From contig NZ_PJNW01000021.1 of NCBI RefSeq assembly GCF_002844595.1, positions 1 through 38,521 of the forward strand: DNA of 38,521 nucleotides, written 5' to 3'. This DNA comes from Pleomorphomonas diazotrophica (GTDB taxonomy: Bacteria; Pseudomonadota; Alphaproteobacteria; Rhizobiales; Pleomorphomonadaceae). This document shows positions 24,623 to 33,961 of the stretch, piece by piece. Below the pieces are notes generated by a model that saw nothing but the letters and a program-made list of their open reading frames with translations, did no database searches and was not told the origin of the DNA. Every line of letters starts with the position of its first letter. The first letter of the stretch is position 1. A program made the translations under genes and the position numbers.

Positions 24623-24727
24623 ATGTGGTATTTTGCCTGGATCCTTGGCGTTACGGCCGCGGCGGCAATTGGCGTGATCAACGTCATGTGGTTTGAGTTC
24701 CAGGACGGCCTCGACGCGTCCGAGTGA
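24623..24727 (+). CDS. cydX: Cytochrome bd small subunit CydX (YbgT family)
   Basis: A 34-residue open frame MWYFAWILGVTAAAAIGVIN continuing to VMWFEFQDGLDASE. The start MWYFAWILG is identical to E. coli CydX, and one transmembrane helix (about 4-22) is followed by a short acidic tail with the conserved Glu. A strong ribosome site (GAGAGGGGAGAG) lies just upstream. CydX binds CydA and stabilises the haems of the oxidase. The position directly after cydB is canonical. It is too short for most automatic gene calls. Confidence 0.95.
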   Translation: MWYFAWILGVTAAAAIGVINVMWFEFQDGLDASE

Positions 24728-24733
24728 ATAACC

Positions 24734-24755
24734 CCGGCGGCGATATCGCCGCCGG
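24734..24755. promoter_or_regulatory. Perfect 22-bp palindrome after cydX
   Basis: CCGGCGGCGAT followed directly by its reverse complement ATCGCCGCCGG, starting 7 bases after the cydX stop. It is GC-rich with no T-run, so it may be an mRNA end-protecting or attenuating structure that separates cydABX from cydDC, or a protein site. The gap up to 24930 has no other supported feature. Confidence 0.55.
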
Positions 24756-24930
24756 ACTCTTCAGGCCGGCTCGTCTTCTCCCGGCCTTTCAGAGCGGCCG
24801 GTACGGTCGTCCCACCCACCGTGCCGGCTGGCTCTTTTCTCGATCGCGCCCAAGTGAAGGCCACCGCCCTTGCGGATCCGATGGGCGCGTGGCAATCGGG
24901 CTTGCCATCTTCGTTGTGCCGTCCTTCCGC

Positions 24931-26652
24931 ATGAGCAAACCCGAGACCCTACTCGACGATCTTTCGGCCGATGTACGCAAGGAGACGGCGCTGCTTCTTG
25001 CCGCCGCCGTCGCCGAGGGCCTGCTGGGGGTAGCAGCCGCCTTCCTCGCCGCTCGCATCATCAACTCTGCGGTGTTCGAAGGCGCCGATCTGGCCACCGT
25101 TCTTCCGGGGCTTGCCCAACTTCTCGGCGTCGCCTTTCTCAGGGCGGTCATCGCCTATGCCGGTGCCCAGGCCGGTTTCGAGGCGGCGGCACGGGCCCGG
25201 CAAGGCCTGTTCGCTCGTCTTCTCGACCATGTTGCCGCACTGGGGCCGGTACGGCTTTCGGGCACTGCGACCGGTGATGTCGCCACGACGTTGACGGACG
25301 CCGTCGCCGGCATCGAACCTTATTGGCGGCAATGGCTGCCAGCAACCGCCACTGGTGCGGTGCTTCCGATCGCCATTCTTCTCGCCGTGCTGCCGGTGGA
25401 CTGGCGCTCGGCGGCGGTCTTTGCACTGACGTTGCCGCTGTTACCCCTGTTCATGGTGCTGGCCGGGCGCTCGGCCGAGCGGGCCAGCCAGCGGCAATGG
25501 GCATCGATGGCCCGGCTTGGCGGGCACCTTCTCGACGCGGTGGCCGGCCTCGCCGATCTTGTGCTGCTCGGTGCAGCCAGGCGCGAGGTCGCCTTGGTCG
25601 CCAAGACGGCCGACGCTTATCGGCGCGAAACCATGAAGGTATTGCGCCTCGCCTTCCTTTCGGCGCTGGTGCTCGAGTTCTTCGCCACCGTTTCCATCGC
25701 GGTGACGGCGGTGCTGGTGGGTTTCCGACTCCTCTGGGGCGAAATCGCCTTCATCGACGGTCTTACCGTATTGCTGCTCGCCCCGCTGTTCTACGCCCCG
25801 CTCCGGACGCTGGGCATCGAGCGGCACGCTCGCATGGAAGCGCTGGCTGCCGCCGACCGGCTGGCCAGCTTCCTGGCGCGGCCGGTGTCCAAGCGGGTCG
25901 GAACCCGGCCATTCGTCGCTGGCGACGCGGTCTCGGTGCGTTTCGACTGCGTCTCGGCCAGCTATGGAGACGGCCGGCTTGCTCTCGATGGCGTCAGCTT
26001 TGACATCCGCGCCGGCGAACAGGTGGCAATCGTCGGCGAGACTGGCGCCGGCAAGTCGACGATCCTGTCGTTGATCGCTGGGTTCCTGGAACCCGCGGCG
26101 GGAACCATCCTGATCGACGGCCGGCCGCTCGCGTCCCTCGATCTCGATGATCTCAGGCGCCACATCGCTTTCCTGCCGCAACGTGCCTTCCTGTTCGACA
26201 CGACCATCGCCGAGAATGTCGCGATGGGGCGTGCCGGCGATGTGGCTGCGGCGCTTCGGGCGGCTCGTGCCGATGATTTCGTCGCCCGTCTTCCCAATGG
26301 CGTCGAAAGCCGGCTTGGCGAAGGCGGCGCCGGCCTGTCCGGCGGCGAGGCCCAACGGCTGATGCTGGCGCGCGCCTTGTTCGCACCGGCGCCGCTCGTG
26401 CTGATGGACGAACCCACCGCCCATCTCGACGCCGCCACCGAGGCCGCCGTAGGGGAAGCGATCGCCACCCTTTCCGCCGGTCGCACACGCCTCACCATCG
26501 CCCACCGCCTCAAGACGGTGGAGGCCGCCGATCGGGTGCTTGTTCTGGCTGGCGGGCGGCTTGTCGAGGAAGGGACACCGGCCGAGCTCAAGGCGCGCGG
26601 CGGCGCGTTCGACGCCATGCTGGCAAAGCTGGAAACCGGGGGCGCGCCGTGA
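24931..26652 (+). CDS. cydD: Cysteine/glutathione ABC exporter subunit CydD
   Basis: A 573-residue half-transporter: six membrane helices (residues ~1-300) plus an ABC ATPase with Walker A GETGAGKST (369-377), signature LSGGEAQRLMLARAL and Walker B LVLMDEPTAHLD. With CydC it exports cysteine and glutathione to the periplasm, needed for assembly of cytochrome bd and periplasmic redox balance. The ATG at 24931 gives the normal length; the frame is open back to a GTG at 24724 overlapping the cydX stop, but the additional 69 residues look unlike the family and cross the palindrome. No clear ribosome site precedes the ATG, so a GTG at 24889 remains possible. It overlaps cydC by four bases. Confidence 0.92.
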   Translation: MSKPETLLDDLSADVRKETALLLAAAVAEGLLGVAAAFLAARIINSAVFEGADLATVLPGLAQLLGVAFLRAVIAYAGAQAGFEAAARARQGLFARLLDHVAALGPVRLSGTATGDVATTLTDAVAGIEPYWRQWLPATATGAVLPIAILLAVLPVDWRSAAVFALTLPLLPLFMVLAGRSAERASQRQWASMARLGGHLLDAVAGLADLVLLGAARREVALVAKTADAYRRETMKVLRLAFLSALVLEFFATVSIAVTAVLVGFRLLWGEIAFIDGLTVLLLAPLFYAPLRTLGIERHARMEALAAADRLASFLARPVSKRVGTRPFVAGDAVSVRFDCVSASYGDGRLALDGVSFDIRAGEQVAIVGETGAGKSTILSLIAGFLEPAAGTILIDGRPLASLDLDDLRRHIAFLPQRAFLFDTTIAENVAMGRAGDVAAALRAARADDFVARLPNGVESRLGEGGAGLSGGEAQRLMLARALFAPAPLVLMDEPTAHLDAATEAAVGEAIATLSAGRTRLTIAHRLKTVEAADRVLVLAGGRLVEEGTPAELKARGGAFDAMLAKLETGGAP

Positions 26653-28319
26653 AGGACCTGATCCGCCTCCTTGGTCTCTACCGGCGACACCTCGGCTGGA
26701 TCCTGCTGTCGATGCTGGTGTCTCTCGTCGCGACGCTCGCCAATGCCGGCTTGATGGCGGCCTCAGGCTGGTTCATCACCGCCATGGCCGCGGCGGGTCT
26801 TGCCGGCGTTACCATGAACTACTTCACGCCGGCGGCGATCATCCGGGGTCTGGCCATTCTTCGTACCGGTGGCCGCTATGTCGACCGGATCGTCGGCCAT
26901 GAGGCGACCTTGCGCCTTCTCGCCGACATCCGTACCCATCTGTTCGCAAGAATGGTACCGCTCGCTCCGGCCGCCCTCGACGACCTCCGCTCAGGCGATC
27001 TGCTCGCTCGACTCAAGGCTGACATCGATCGGCTGGAGCTGACCTTCCTGCGGTTTCTGTCGCCGCTGACGGTCGCCCTTTTGACGCTTGTCGCCGTCGG
27101 GTTTGTCCTCTTCCTTTATGACGGCCCGCTATCGGCGGGAGTCCTCGCTGTTCTCCTCGGTTGCGGTCTTCTGGCGCCGGCGCTTGCCGCCGCTGCGACG
27201 GCTGATCCGGGACGAACTCTGACGGCCCGTTCGGCCGATCTTCGCAGGCTGGTCGTCGATGATCTCTCCGGCCTCATGCCGCTGATCGCAACGGGCGCTT
27301 TTGTCGGCCACCGCGACCGGCTCGTTACGGCCATGTTCGAACTGGTCCAGGCTGAACGCTGGCTCGCCCGCCGTGCGGCCCTTGGACAGGCGCTCGGCCG
27401 CCTCTCCGGCGATCTCGCGCTGATCGTGGCGTTGTTCGTCGGTGTGCCGCTCGTTGCCGCCGGCCGCATGGTCGGCCCGGAGCTGACCATGGCGGCACTC
27501 CTGTCGCTATCGGCCGCCGAGGCCTTCATGGGGTTGCCGGCAGCCTTTCTCGGTCTTTTCCCGACGCTCGCCTCGGCGCGGCGACTGTTCGCCATCCTTG
27601 ACCGCAAGCCGCCGGTCATAGATCAAGCAACCAAGCCATTGCCCGAAGGGCGGGATCTCCGCCTCGACGGCGTGACGCTTCGCTACCTCGGCAACTTGCG
27701 GCCGGCTCTCGACGACATCAGCCTCGAAATACCATTCGGGACTCACGTGGCTCTGGTCGGCGAGAGTGGTGCCGGCAAGTCGTCGGTCGTCGCTCTTCTC
27801 GCTCGGCTGCGTGATCCGGATGCCGGCAAAATCCGGCTCGGTGGCCTGCCGCTCACCGAACTGGCACTCGCCGATGCCCGCCGGGTGGTCGGCGTGGTGC
27901 CGCAGAAGCCGCATCTCTTCACGTTGACGCTCGAGGAAAATCTCCGCCTCGGTCGTCCCTCGGCGACAGCCGACGAGCTCGCTGCGGCAATCGAGATGGC
28001 TGGTCTCACCGAGTTCGTTTCCAGACTGCCGCAAGGGTTGGCCACGCCCGTTGGCGTTGCCGGTACGACATTGTCAGGTGGTGAGGCGCGTCGTGTCGCC
28101 ATTGCCCGCGTGTTGCTGCTCGACCCCGATATTCTCATCCTAGACGAGCCCGGCGAAGGGCTCGATCCGGAAACCGAGGCCGCCGTCCTGGATCGGGTGC
28201 TGAACCGGATGAGCGGGCGAACGGTCATCCTGGTCACCCATGCCCATGCTGCGCTCCATCGCATGGATCGCGTGGTGGAACTCGATAGCGGTCGGATTGT
28301 TGCGAATCGCCTGCCTTAG
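26649..28319 (+). CDS. cydC: Cysteine/glutathione ABC exporter subunit CydC
   Basis: A 556-residue half-transporter that pairs with CydD. The GTG start overlaps the cydD stop (GTGA). The first ~310 residues carry six membrane helices, with MAASGWFITAMAAAGLAGVT near residue 36, typical of CydC. The ATPase has Walker A GESGAGKSS (371-379), signature LSGGEARRVAIARVLL and Walker B ILILDEPGEGLDPE, then the H-loop ILVTHAHAAL. Its place after cydABX-cydD supports the bd-oxidase assembly role over a general exporter. The following 28320-28503 gap contains a 6-bp hairpin (28438-28453) without a T-run and no gene I trust. Confidence 0.94.
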   Translation: MKDLIRLLGLYRRHLGWILLSMLVSLVATLANAGLMAASGWFITAMAAAGLAGVTMNYFTPAAIIRGLAILRTGGRYVDRIVGHEATLRLLADIRTHLFARMVPLAPAALDDLRSGDLLARLKADIDRLELTFLRFLSPLTVALLTLVAVGFVLFLYDGPLSAGVLAVLLGCGLLAPALAAAATADPGRTLTARSADLRRLVVDDLSGLMPLIATGAFVGHRDRLVTAMFELVQAERWLARRAALGQALGRLSGDLALIVALFVGVPLVAAGRMVGPELTMAALLSLSAAEAFMGLPAAFLGLFPTLASARRLFAILDRKPPVIDQATKPLPEGRDLRLDGVTLRYLGNLRPALDDISLEIPFGTHVALVGESGAGKSSVVALLARLRDPDAGKIRLGGLPLTELALADARRVVGVVPQKPHLFTLTLEENLRLGRPSATADELAAAIEMAGLTEFVSRLPQGLATPVGVAGTTLSGGEARRVAIARVLLLDPDILILDEPGEGLDPETEAAVLDRVLNRMSGRTVILVTHAHAALHRMDRVVELDSGRIVANRLP

Positions 28320-28503
28320 GCAGTCTGACGGAGGGCACAGTGCTTGTGTGCTCATCGCGGCCATGCTAAGGGGCGGCGAACCTTTTGGGAGAGCTCTCAT
28401 GCTCCTCGGCCACGATCAGCGACGACGACGCGACGCACGCGCTTTTGAGCGCGCTTTCGCGTCTTCCTGCGCCTGATCGGTCGACCTCGGGGTTTGCGGA
28501 TCG

Positions 28504-29088
28504 ATGGCGCCGCACCCCGCTTTTCCACGGTTCGACATGACCGCCATCGATCTCTCGCTTGCCCGCTCCCTCGACAGCTTTGCGCTGGAGGATGTCGTCT
28601 TTCGCCCTGAGGTGGCTGAAGATGCCGTTGCCATCGACGCCATTCACGACGTGACCTTCGGTCCCGGCCGTTACAGCCGCACCGCCTTCCGGCTGCGCGA
28701 AGGCCACGCGCCCGACGGCCCCACCAGCCTCGTCGCCGTCTACCGGGGCAATGTCATTGGTTCGGTACGGCTTACCGCCATCGCGGTAGGCGAAACGCCG
28801 GCGCTGCTGCTCGGCCCGCTGGCCGTGCTGCCGGCGCTCAAGAGTCTCGGCGTCGGCAAAGCCCTGATGCGCCTGTCCATGGAAGCGGCACGCCAGCGGC
28901 ACCATCGGCTGGTCGTCTTGGTCGGCGACCTTCCCTACTACTGGCCGTTTGGCTTCCGCGTCGTGCCAACTGGCCGGTTGGAGCTGCCGGGGCCCGTCGA
29001 TCCGGCCCGTCTCTTGTGGGCCGAGCTGACCCCGGGCGCCTCCGATGACGTTGCAGGTCCGGTCAGGGCGACCGGTCCGGCCGTCTGA
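28504..29088 (+). CDS. GNAT-family N-acetyltransferase (YhbS-like)
   Basis: A 194-residue acetyltransferase. Core elements are VVFRPEVAEDAVAIDAIHDV (strand 1 and helix 1), TSLVAVYRGNVIGSVRLTAI (strands 2-4), LLLGPLAVLPALKSLGVGKA (strand 4 with the acetyl-CoA loop, here KSLGVG in place of the common QGxGIG) and VVLVGDLPYYWPFGFRVVP (strand 5), the last two typical of the YhbS/COG3153 group. The start may be 28504 or the ATG at 28537; neither has a strong ribosome site. It converges with the minus-strand cluster (12 bp between stops). The substrate is unknown. Confidence 0.85.
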   Translation: MAPHPAFPRFDMTAIDLSLARSLDSFALEDVVFRPEVAEDAVAIDAIHDVTFGPGRYSRTAFRLREGHAPDGPTSLVAVYRGNVIGSVRLTAIAVGETPALLLGPLAVLPALKSLGVGKALMRLSMEAARQRHHRLVVLVGDLPYYWPFGFRVVPTGRLELPGPVDPARLLWAELTPGASDDVAGPVRATGPAV

Positions 29089-29100
29089 CCGACTTGATCG

Positions 29101-31182
29101 CTATCGGCTTTCCCGCCACCACAAACCGCCGACTGCCAGTAGCAACAGGGCTGCGGCGAGAAGTCCGAGATAGACCGGCACCGTCTCGATGCCGGCCACC
29201 TCGTAGGCTTCCGACGCCTTGAAGCCGATCCATCCGTCGCCCGAATAGGTGCCGGCGGCCTGGCGTCGCAAGGCCACCGCCGGGACCGCCAACGGCCCGC
29301 CGGCTTCGGCTCTCAGCCGGATGGCCGCGCCGCCCGTCGCCTCGGCGATCGGCCGTGTCGGCTCGGTGGTCGACACGAGCGCTCGGAACTCACGCGGGTT
29401 GGCGGGGCCGACATGGGCGAGGGCGGTCAGCGTGCCGTCGGTCGCCTTGTAGAGGCCGGGCAGTGGCGCGGAAAGCGTTGCGCCGAAACGGCCGGGGCCG
29501 AGAGAACTGAGGCCGGTGATGCGCTGCTCCGAGCCGTCGGGAAATGTCACGGTTACCGGCTCGGCAGTTTCCTTGAGGGTGCGCCGCTCGACGGCAAGGC
29601 GGCCGCCCTCGCCGGAGAGACGAAGCGCCTCCTCCTCGAGCTCGGGCTCGCCCATCAGCCAATGAGCGACGTTGCGTAGCAGTTCGGCGTGCGGCCCGCC
29701 GCCCTCGAAACCGCGCGCCCACAACCAGACCTGATCGCTGAGCAGCATGGCGACGCGGCCCTTGCCCTCGCGGGACAGCACGAGCAGCGGCTTGCCGTCC
29801 GGCCCGGACATCAGCGCTTCGCCGCGATTTTCATGGGTTTCGACGAGGCGGAACCAGCGCGACCAGCGGGGTGGATCGGCGTCGCCGCCCGGCAGCTCTG
29901 CCGTCACCGGATGGCGGGCGCCAAGGGGCGTGACGGCCGGACGAAATGGCGTCTCGACGACATTGCCGTTGGGGATCGCCGGAAGGAGAGGGGCGAGCGG
30001 GCTGTCGTAGACGCTGTCGGCGTTGAGCGGATCGGGACCGGCGGCCATCAGCAGGGCGCCGCCCTCGGCGACATAGCGGGCGATGTTGTCGAAGTAGAGA
30101 AGCGGCAGCACGCCACGCTTCTCGTAGCGGTCGAAAATGATCAGATCGAAGTCGCCGATCTTTTCGTCGAACAGCTCGCGGGTGGGGAAGGCGATCAGCG
30201 ACAGTTCGTCGATCGGCGTGCCATCCTGCTTTTCCGGTGGCCTAAGGATGGTGAAATGAACGAGGTCGACCGAAGCGTCCGACTTCAGGAGATCGCGCCA
30301 GGTTCGCTCGCCGGCATGCGGTTCGCCCGAGACCAGCAGCACGCGCAACGCCTGTCGCACGCCGTCGATGACGGCGACCTCGGTGTTGTTGAGCGGGGAG
30401 ATCTCGCCGGGGAGCGCTGGCGCCTCCACCTCGACGATGTTGTCGCCGGCATGCGGGATGGCGATGTCGACCGAGCGCTCGTCGCCGGGCGCCATGGTCA
30501 GCGTCGCAATGATTTCCCCGTCACGGCGGACGACCACCGGCACTGCCGCGCCGTTGGGTGATCGCCCGTCGTCGACGAGGCGGAAGCTGAGGCGCTGCGT
30601 CGAGCGGACAAGTGCGAACTTCGGGATGGAGGTCAGCTCGATGCGGCGGTCATACTCGTCGGGATCGCCGCTGACGAGCACGTGCACCGGAGCGGAGAAG
30701 CCGAGGCCTGCAACAGTCTTCGGCGCATCGTGGACGCGACCGTCGGTGACAAGAACGACGCCGCCGATCCGGTCGGCCGGCACGTCGGAAAGGGCGCGGG
30801 CGACGTCGGCGAAAAGGCGCGTGCCATCGGCGTTGTCGGTGGCGGCGGCCGGCACCTCGCGCAGCTCCACGCCGGAAAGCCGGGAGAGACGCTCCTTCAG
30901 TGTCGCATAGGCGGCGTCGGTATCGGCTGGCCGGCCGGCCAGCGACTGCGAGGCGCTACGGTCGGCAACCAGCGCCACCACGGACGGAAGAGTCTTGCGA
31001 TCCTCGGCGACGAGCTCGGGTCTCGCCGCACCGAGAAGGAGAAGGCCGAGCGCCAGCGCTCTGAGAAGCACGCCGGGTCGACGGCGCAAGACCATCAGGG
31101 CGAGAACGGCGAGCGCCACGACGCCGCCGGCGGCGAGGATGGGAACGGGCAGAAGCGGCTCGAAGGCGATCGACCAGATCAT
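29101..31182 (-). CDS. Membrane protein with VWA-like and glutamine amidotransferase-like domains
   Basis: A 693-residue protein, last gene of the MoxR cluster. Two N-terminal membrane helices (about 12-31 and 38-53) precede a von Willebrand A-like domain whose metal site motif DxSxS is seen as D74-R-S-A-S (VVALVADRSASQS), with VVLVTDGR further on. The middle (about 275-520) resembles the putative glutamine-amidotransferase-like domain found with BatA proteins: LRVLLVSGEPHAGERTWRDL and FDLIIFDRYEKRGVLPLLYF. A final helix (about 668-688) ends in WWRESR. Its start is 7 bases after the upstream stop. Domain naming is from motif memory; the biochemical role is not known. Confidence 0.8.
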   Translation of the reverse strand: MIWSIAFEPLLPVPILAAGGVVALAVLALMVLRRRPGVLLRALALGLLLLGAARPELVAEDRKTLPSVVALVADRSASQSLAGRPADTDAAYATLKERLSRLSGVELREVPAAATDNADGTRLFADVARALSDVPADRIGGVVLVTDGRVHDAPKTVAGLGFSAPVHVLVSGDPDEYDRRIELTSIPKFALVRSTQRLSFRLVDDGRSPNGAAVPVVVRRDGEIIATLTMAPGDERSVDIAIPHAGDNIVEVEAPALPGEISPLNNTEVAVIDGVRQALRVLLVSGEPHAGERTWRDLLKSDASVDLVHFTILRPPEKQDGTPIDELSLIAFPTRELFDEKIGDFDLIIFDRYEKRGVLPLLYFDNIARYVAEGGALLMAAGPDPLNADSVYDSPLAPLLPAIPNGNVVETPFRPAVTPLGARHPVTAELPGGDADPPRWSRWFRLVETHENRGEALMSGPDGKPLLVLSREGKGRVAMLLSDQVWLWARGFEGGGPHAELLRNVAHWLMGEPELEEEALRLSGEGGRLAVERRTLKETAEPVTVTFPDGSEQRITGLSSLGPGRFGATLSAPLPGLYKATDGTLTALAHVGPANPREFRALVSTTEPTRPIAEATGGAAIRLRAEAGGPLAVPAVALRRQAAGTYSGDGWIGFKASEAYEVAGIETVPVYLGLLAAALLLLAVGGLWWRESR

Positions 31183-31189
31183 GACGGCC

Positions 31190-33961
31190 TCATTCCCCCA
31201 GCCGCTCGAGGAGGGCGGGCACGTGGACCTGGTCCGCCTTGTAGCTACCGGTCAGGACGTAGATGACAATGTTGACGCCGGCCCGGAAAGCGAACTCCCT
31301 TTGGCGCGGGGCGTCGGGTACCAAGGGATGCAGGAAGGCGCCGCCGTCGTCGGCCGCCCAGGCGCCGGCAAGATCGTTGCCGGTGATCAGCAAAGGCGAG
31401 ACACCGTCGGCTGCCCGTACCGGTCGCGCCTCGCCGGTGTCTTCGCGCTCGTCGTCGCCGGGGGCCTCGATCCACAGCGGTGACCCCTCGGTTCGGCCGA
31501 CGAAGGCGCCGAGCAGATAGAAGGACTTGGTGAGCACGTGGTCGGAGGGCACCGGCTCAAGCGGCGGCACGTCGATCATCGCCAGCATGTCGCGGAGGCG
31601 CGCCGTGTTGGGAGAGGCGGCGGAGAAGTCGGCATCGTCGCGGCTGTCGAACAGCACGGAGCCGCCGTCCTTCATGAAGGCTTCGACGCGGGCCATGGCG
31701 GCTGCCGACGGCATCGGCGCCGCTGCGTCGATCGGCCAGTAGATCAGCGGGAAGACCGAAAGCTCTTCATGCTCCGGATCGACCGCCATCGGCTCGCCCG
31801 GCTCCAGCGACGAGTGCGACGCGATGAAGCGGGACAGCGTCGACAGGCCGGCGCGACTGGTTTCATCGACCTCCGTGACGCCTGTTTCGACATAGGCGAG
31901 CCGGGTGGCGGATAGTGCCTCCAAGAGGCGGGCGTCGTCGGCGGCATGGGCGTCGGGCCGGGTTACGAGAAGAATGAGGCCGATCGTAACGGCGGCTGTG
32001 ACCGGGTGGCGCCGGCGGAATCCGCCGGCGAGCGCCGTCACTGCCAAGCCGTCGGCGAGCAGAAGCAGGAAGGCGAGGCCGAAGCCGAAAGGCGACAGGT
32101 CGATCGCCGTTTCGGTGACGAGACCGGTCCGGCGCACGCCATCGGGCAGACCGGAAAGGTCGGGCGGGGCGTAGGTCATGTCCGGCTTCAGCGGATTGAG
32201 CGCGCGGAAGCCGTCGTCACTGCCGTAAAGACCGGGCGGTGTCGATCGCGAGGGGCGGATGGCTGCCATGTTCGCCTCGCGGATGCCGGTCACGCCGGCC
32301 GCCGGCGCCGAGGCGCGGCCATAGCCGTCGAGAAGCGAGAGAGGTGGCAGCGTGGTGTTGCCGCCGACTTCGCGGACGCCGGCCTCGGCCGCACCGAGGG
32401 CGACGGTCCGGCGTAGCATCTCCACGAACACGCCGGAGATGGGCAGGTTGGACCAGCGGGTGTCGGCGGTGACATGGAACAGCACCAGCCAGCCGGCGCC
32501 GACCCGGGCGGCTGTCACCAACGGCGTACCATCGGAGAGGCTGGCCCAGGTTCGGTCGGCGAGATCGACGCCGGGCTCGGCCAGCACCTGCCGGTTCACC
32601 GTCACATCACCGGGAACCGCGAGGCCGGCATAGGGACCGTTGTCAGAAAAGCTGCCGAGCACCTGCGGCTTGCTCCAGGAAAGGGAACCGCCGAGGGCGC
32701 GGTCGCCGCGCCGGAGCGGAGCCGGCACCTCGATTTCATCGGAGGCGGCAAGTCGCGGTCCGGCGAAACGGATGAGCACGCCGCCCTTTTCCATGAAGGC
32801 GCGGGCGAGTGCTGCCTCGCTCTCGCCGAGGCGGCCGACGTCGGCCACCAGAATGGCGGCCGGCCGTCCTTCAACCGCCGTCTTGAAGGCGTCTGAAAGG
32901 GCACCCTGGCCGGTGGTGGTCACCTCGGCGAACGGAGCAAGCGCCTTCTCAAGAAAATACTCGGGCGCGATCAGCGGGCGCACGGCCTCGCTGCCGGTCG
33001 CCGTAACGATGGCGACCGATCGACGACGCCAGCGATCATCGAGAAGATGGACGCCGAGCGCCGAGTTGCCGCCGGTCACCTCGGCGCGAGCGATGTCGTT
33101 GCGGATCTCAAGCGGCAGCTCGAAGCGGACGTCGCCTCGGGCATTGCCGGCCGTCAGCGCAAAGGGCCGCTCGTCGAGAAGCCGTCCCTTTCGGTCGAGA
33201 AGGCGGAGGCCGCCTTCCGCGGGCGCACCGGCATCCGGTCGCCTGAGGTGAACGGTCACGGCGGCGCCATCCTGCTCGACGGCATCCATTGCCACGGGTG
33301 CCGGCTGGCTGGAAATCGCGAGCGTCACCGGCGCGCTGCCGGAGAGACTTGCGAGGCCTGAAAGGAAGTCATGGGCGGTGCCGTTGTCTCCCGGTTCGGG
33401 CAGAACGACGATCTCTCCGGGCGGGGTCGTCGCGGCGAGGAGGGTGAGGGCAGGCAGCAGCGGGGCGCGATCCGGCAGGATGGCACGCGGGGCGAGCGCG
33501 TTAACCCGCCGGAGTGCTTCGGCGGCGGTCGTCTGCGAGCCGATGCCGTCCGGCCCATCCGCGGTGGCGACGAGCAGCACAGGCCGCCCGGCGTCCCCGG
33601 CCTCCGCAAGAACGGCGGCGGCGGTGGCGCGTCGCTCCGGCCAGTCGGGGGCGGCGCTGGCGCCGTTGTCGATCACCAGCCACAAGGGGCCGTCGCCACG
33701 CACGATGCGCTCGGCTGGCTGAAGGATAGGGCCGGCGACCGCCAGCACGATCAGTCCGGCAATGAGAAGGCGCAGGGCGATCAGCCACCAGGGCGTACGA
33801 ACCGGCGTCTCCTGGTCACGTTTTGGACGAATGATCAGGGCGAGCGGCGGGAACAGGCGCGTCACCGGGCGGGGCGGGGTCGCCTTCAGCAGCCACCAGA
33901 TGGCCGGCAGCGCCAGGAGACCGAGAAGAGCCAGCGGCGCGGCAAAGGACAGCGCACTCAT
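31190..33961 (-). CDS. BatA-type membrane protein with C-terminal DUF4159
   Basis: A 923-residue membrane protein. I start at the ATG at 33961 (MSALSFAAPLALLGLLALPA), which overlaps the DUF58 stop (ATGA) and matches the 'aerotolerance regulator N-terminal' domain: helix, short loop with LFPPLALI, then a second helix (LRLLIAGLIVLAVAGPIL). A long periplasmic-type region follows, and another helix pair near 640-690. The last ~220 residues fit DUF4159: RLAYVETGV, ELSVFPLIYWPI, FMKDGGSVLFDSRDDADF, and GVNIVIYVLTGSYKADQVHV at the end. It is unusually large and probably organises an envelope complex with MoxR and DUF58 proteins. No enzymatic residues can be asserted. Confidence 0.87.
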   Translation of the reverse strand: MSALSFAAPLALLGLLALPAIWWLLKATPPRPVTRLFPPLALIIRPKRDQETPVRTPWWLIALRLLIAGLIVLAVAGPILQPAERIVRGDGPLWLVIDNGASAAPDWPERRATAAAVLAEAGDAGRPVLLVATADGPDGIGSQTTAAEALRRVNALAPRAILPDRAPLLPALTLLAATTPPGEIVVLPEPGDNGTAHDFLSGLASLSGSAPVTLAISSQPAPVAMDAVEQDGAAVTVHLRRPDAGAPAEGGLRLLDRKGRLLDERPFALTAGNARGDVRFELPLEIRNDIARAEVTGGNSALGVHLLDDRWRRRSVAIVTATGSEAVRPLIAPEYFLEKALAPFAEVTTTGQGALSDAFKTAVEGRPAAILVADVGRLGESEAALARAFMEKGGVLIRFAGPRLAASDEIEVPAPLRRGDRALGGSLSWSKPQVLGSFSDNGPYAGLAVPGDVTVNRQVLAEPGVDLADRTWASLSDGTPLVTAARVGAGWLVLFHVTADTRWSNLPISGVFVEMLRRTVALGAAEAGVREVGGNTTLPPLSLLDGYGRASAPAAGVTGIREANMAAIRPSRSTPPGLYGSDDGFRALNPLKPDMTYAPPDLSGLPDGVRRTGLVTETAIDLSPFGFGLAFLLLLADGLAVTALAGGFRRRHPVTAAVTIGLILLVTRPDAHAADDARLLEALSATRLAYVETGVTEVDETSRAGLSTLSRFIASHSSLEPGEPMAVDPEHEELSVFPLIYWPIDAAAPMPSAAAMARVEAFMKDGGSVLFDSRDDADFSAASPNTARLRDMLAMIDVPPLEPVPSDHVLTKSFYLLGAFVGRTEGSPLWIEAPGDDEREDTGEARPVRAADGVSPLLITGNDLAGAWAADDGGAFLHPLVPDAPRQREFAFRAGVNIVIYVLTGSYKADQVHVPALLERLGE

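Noticed and set aside
28331-28353. Hairpin GCACA/TGTGC after cydC as a terminator
   Set aside because: Only 5 bp and no T-run; too weak to call.
28399-28476. Mini-frame MLLGHDQRRRRDARAFERAF... before the GNAT gene
   Set aside because: Short, arginine-rich and without a family match or clear ribosome site; more likely chance.
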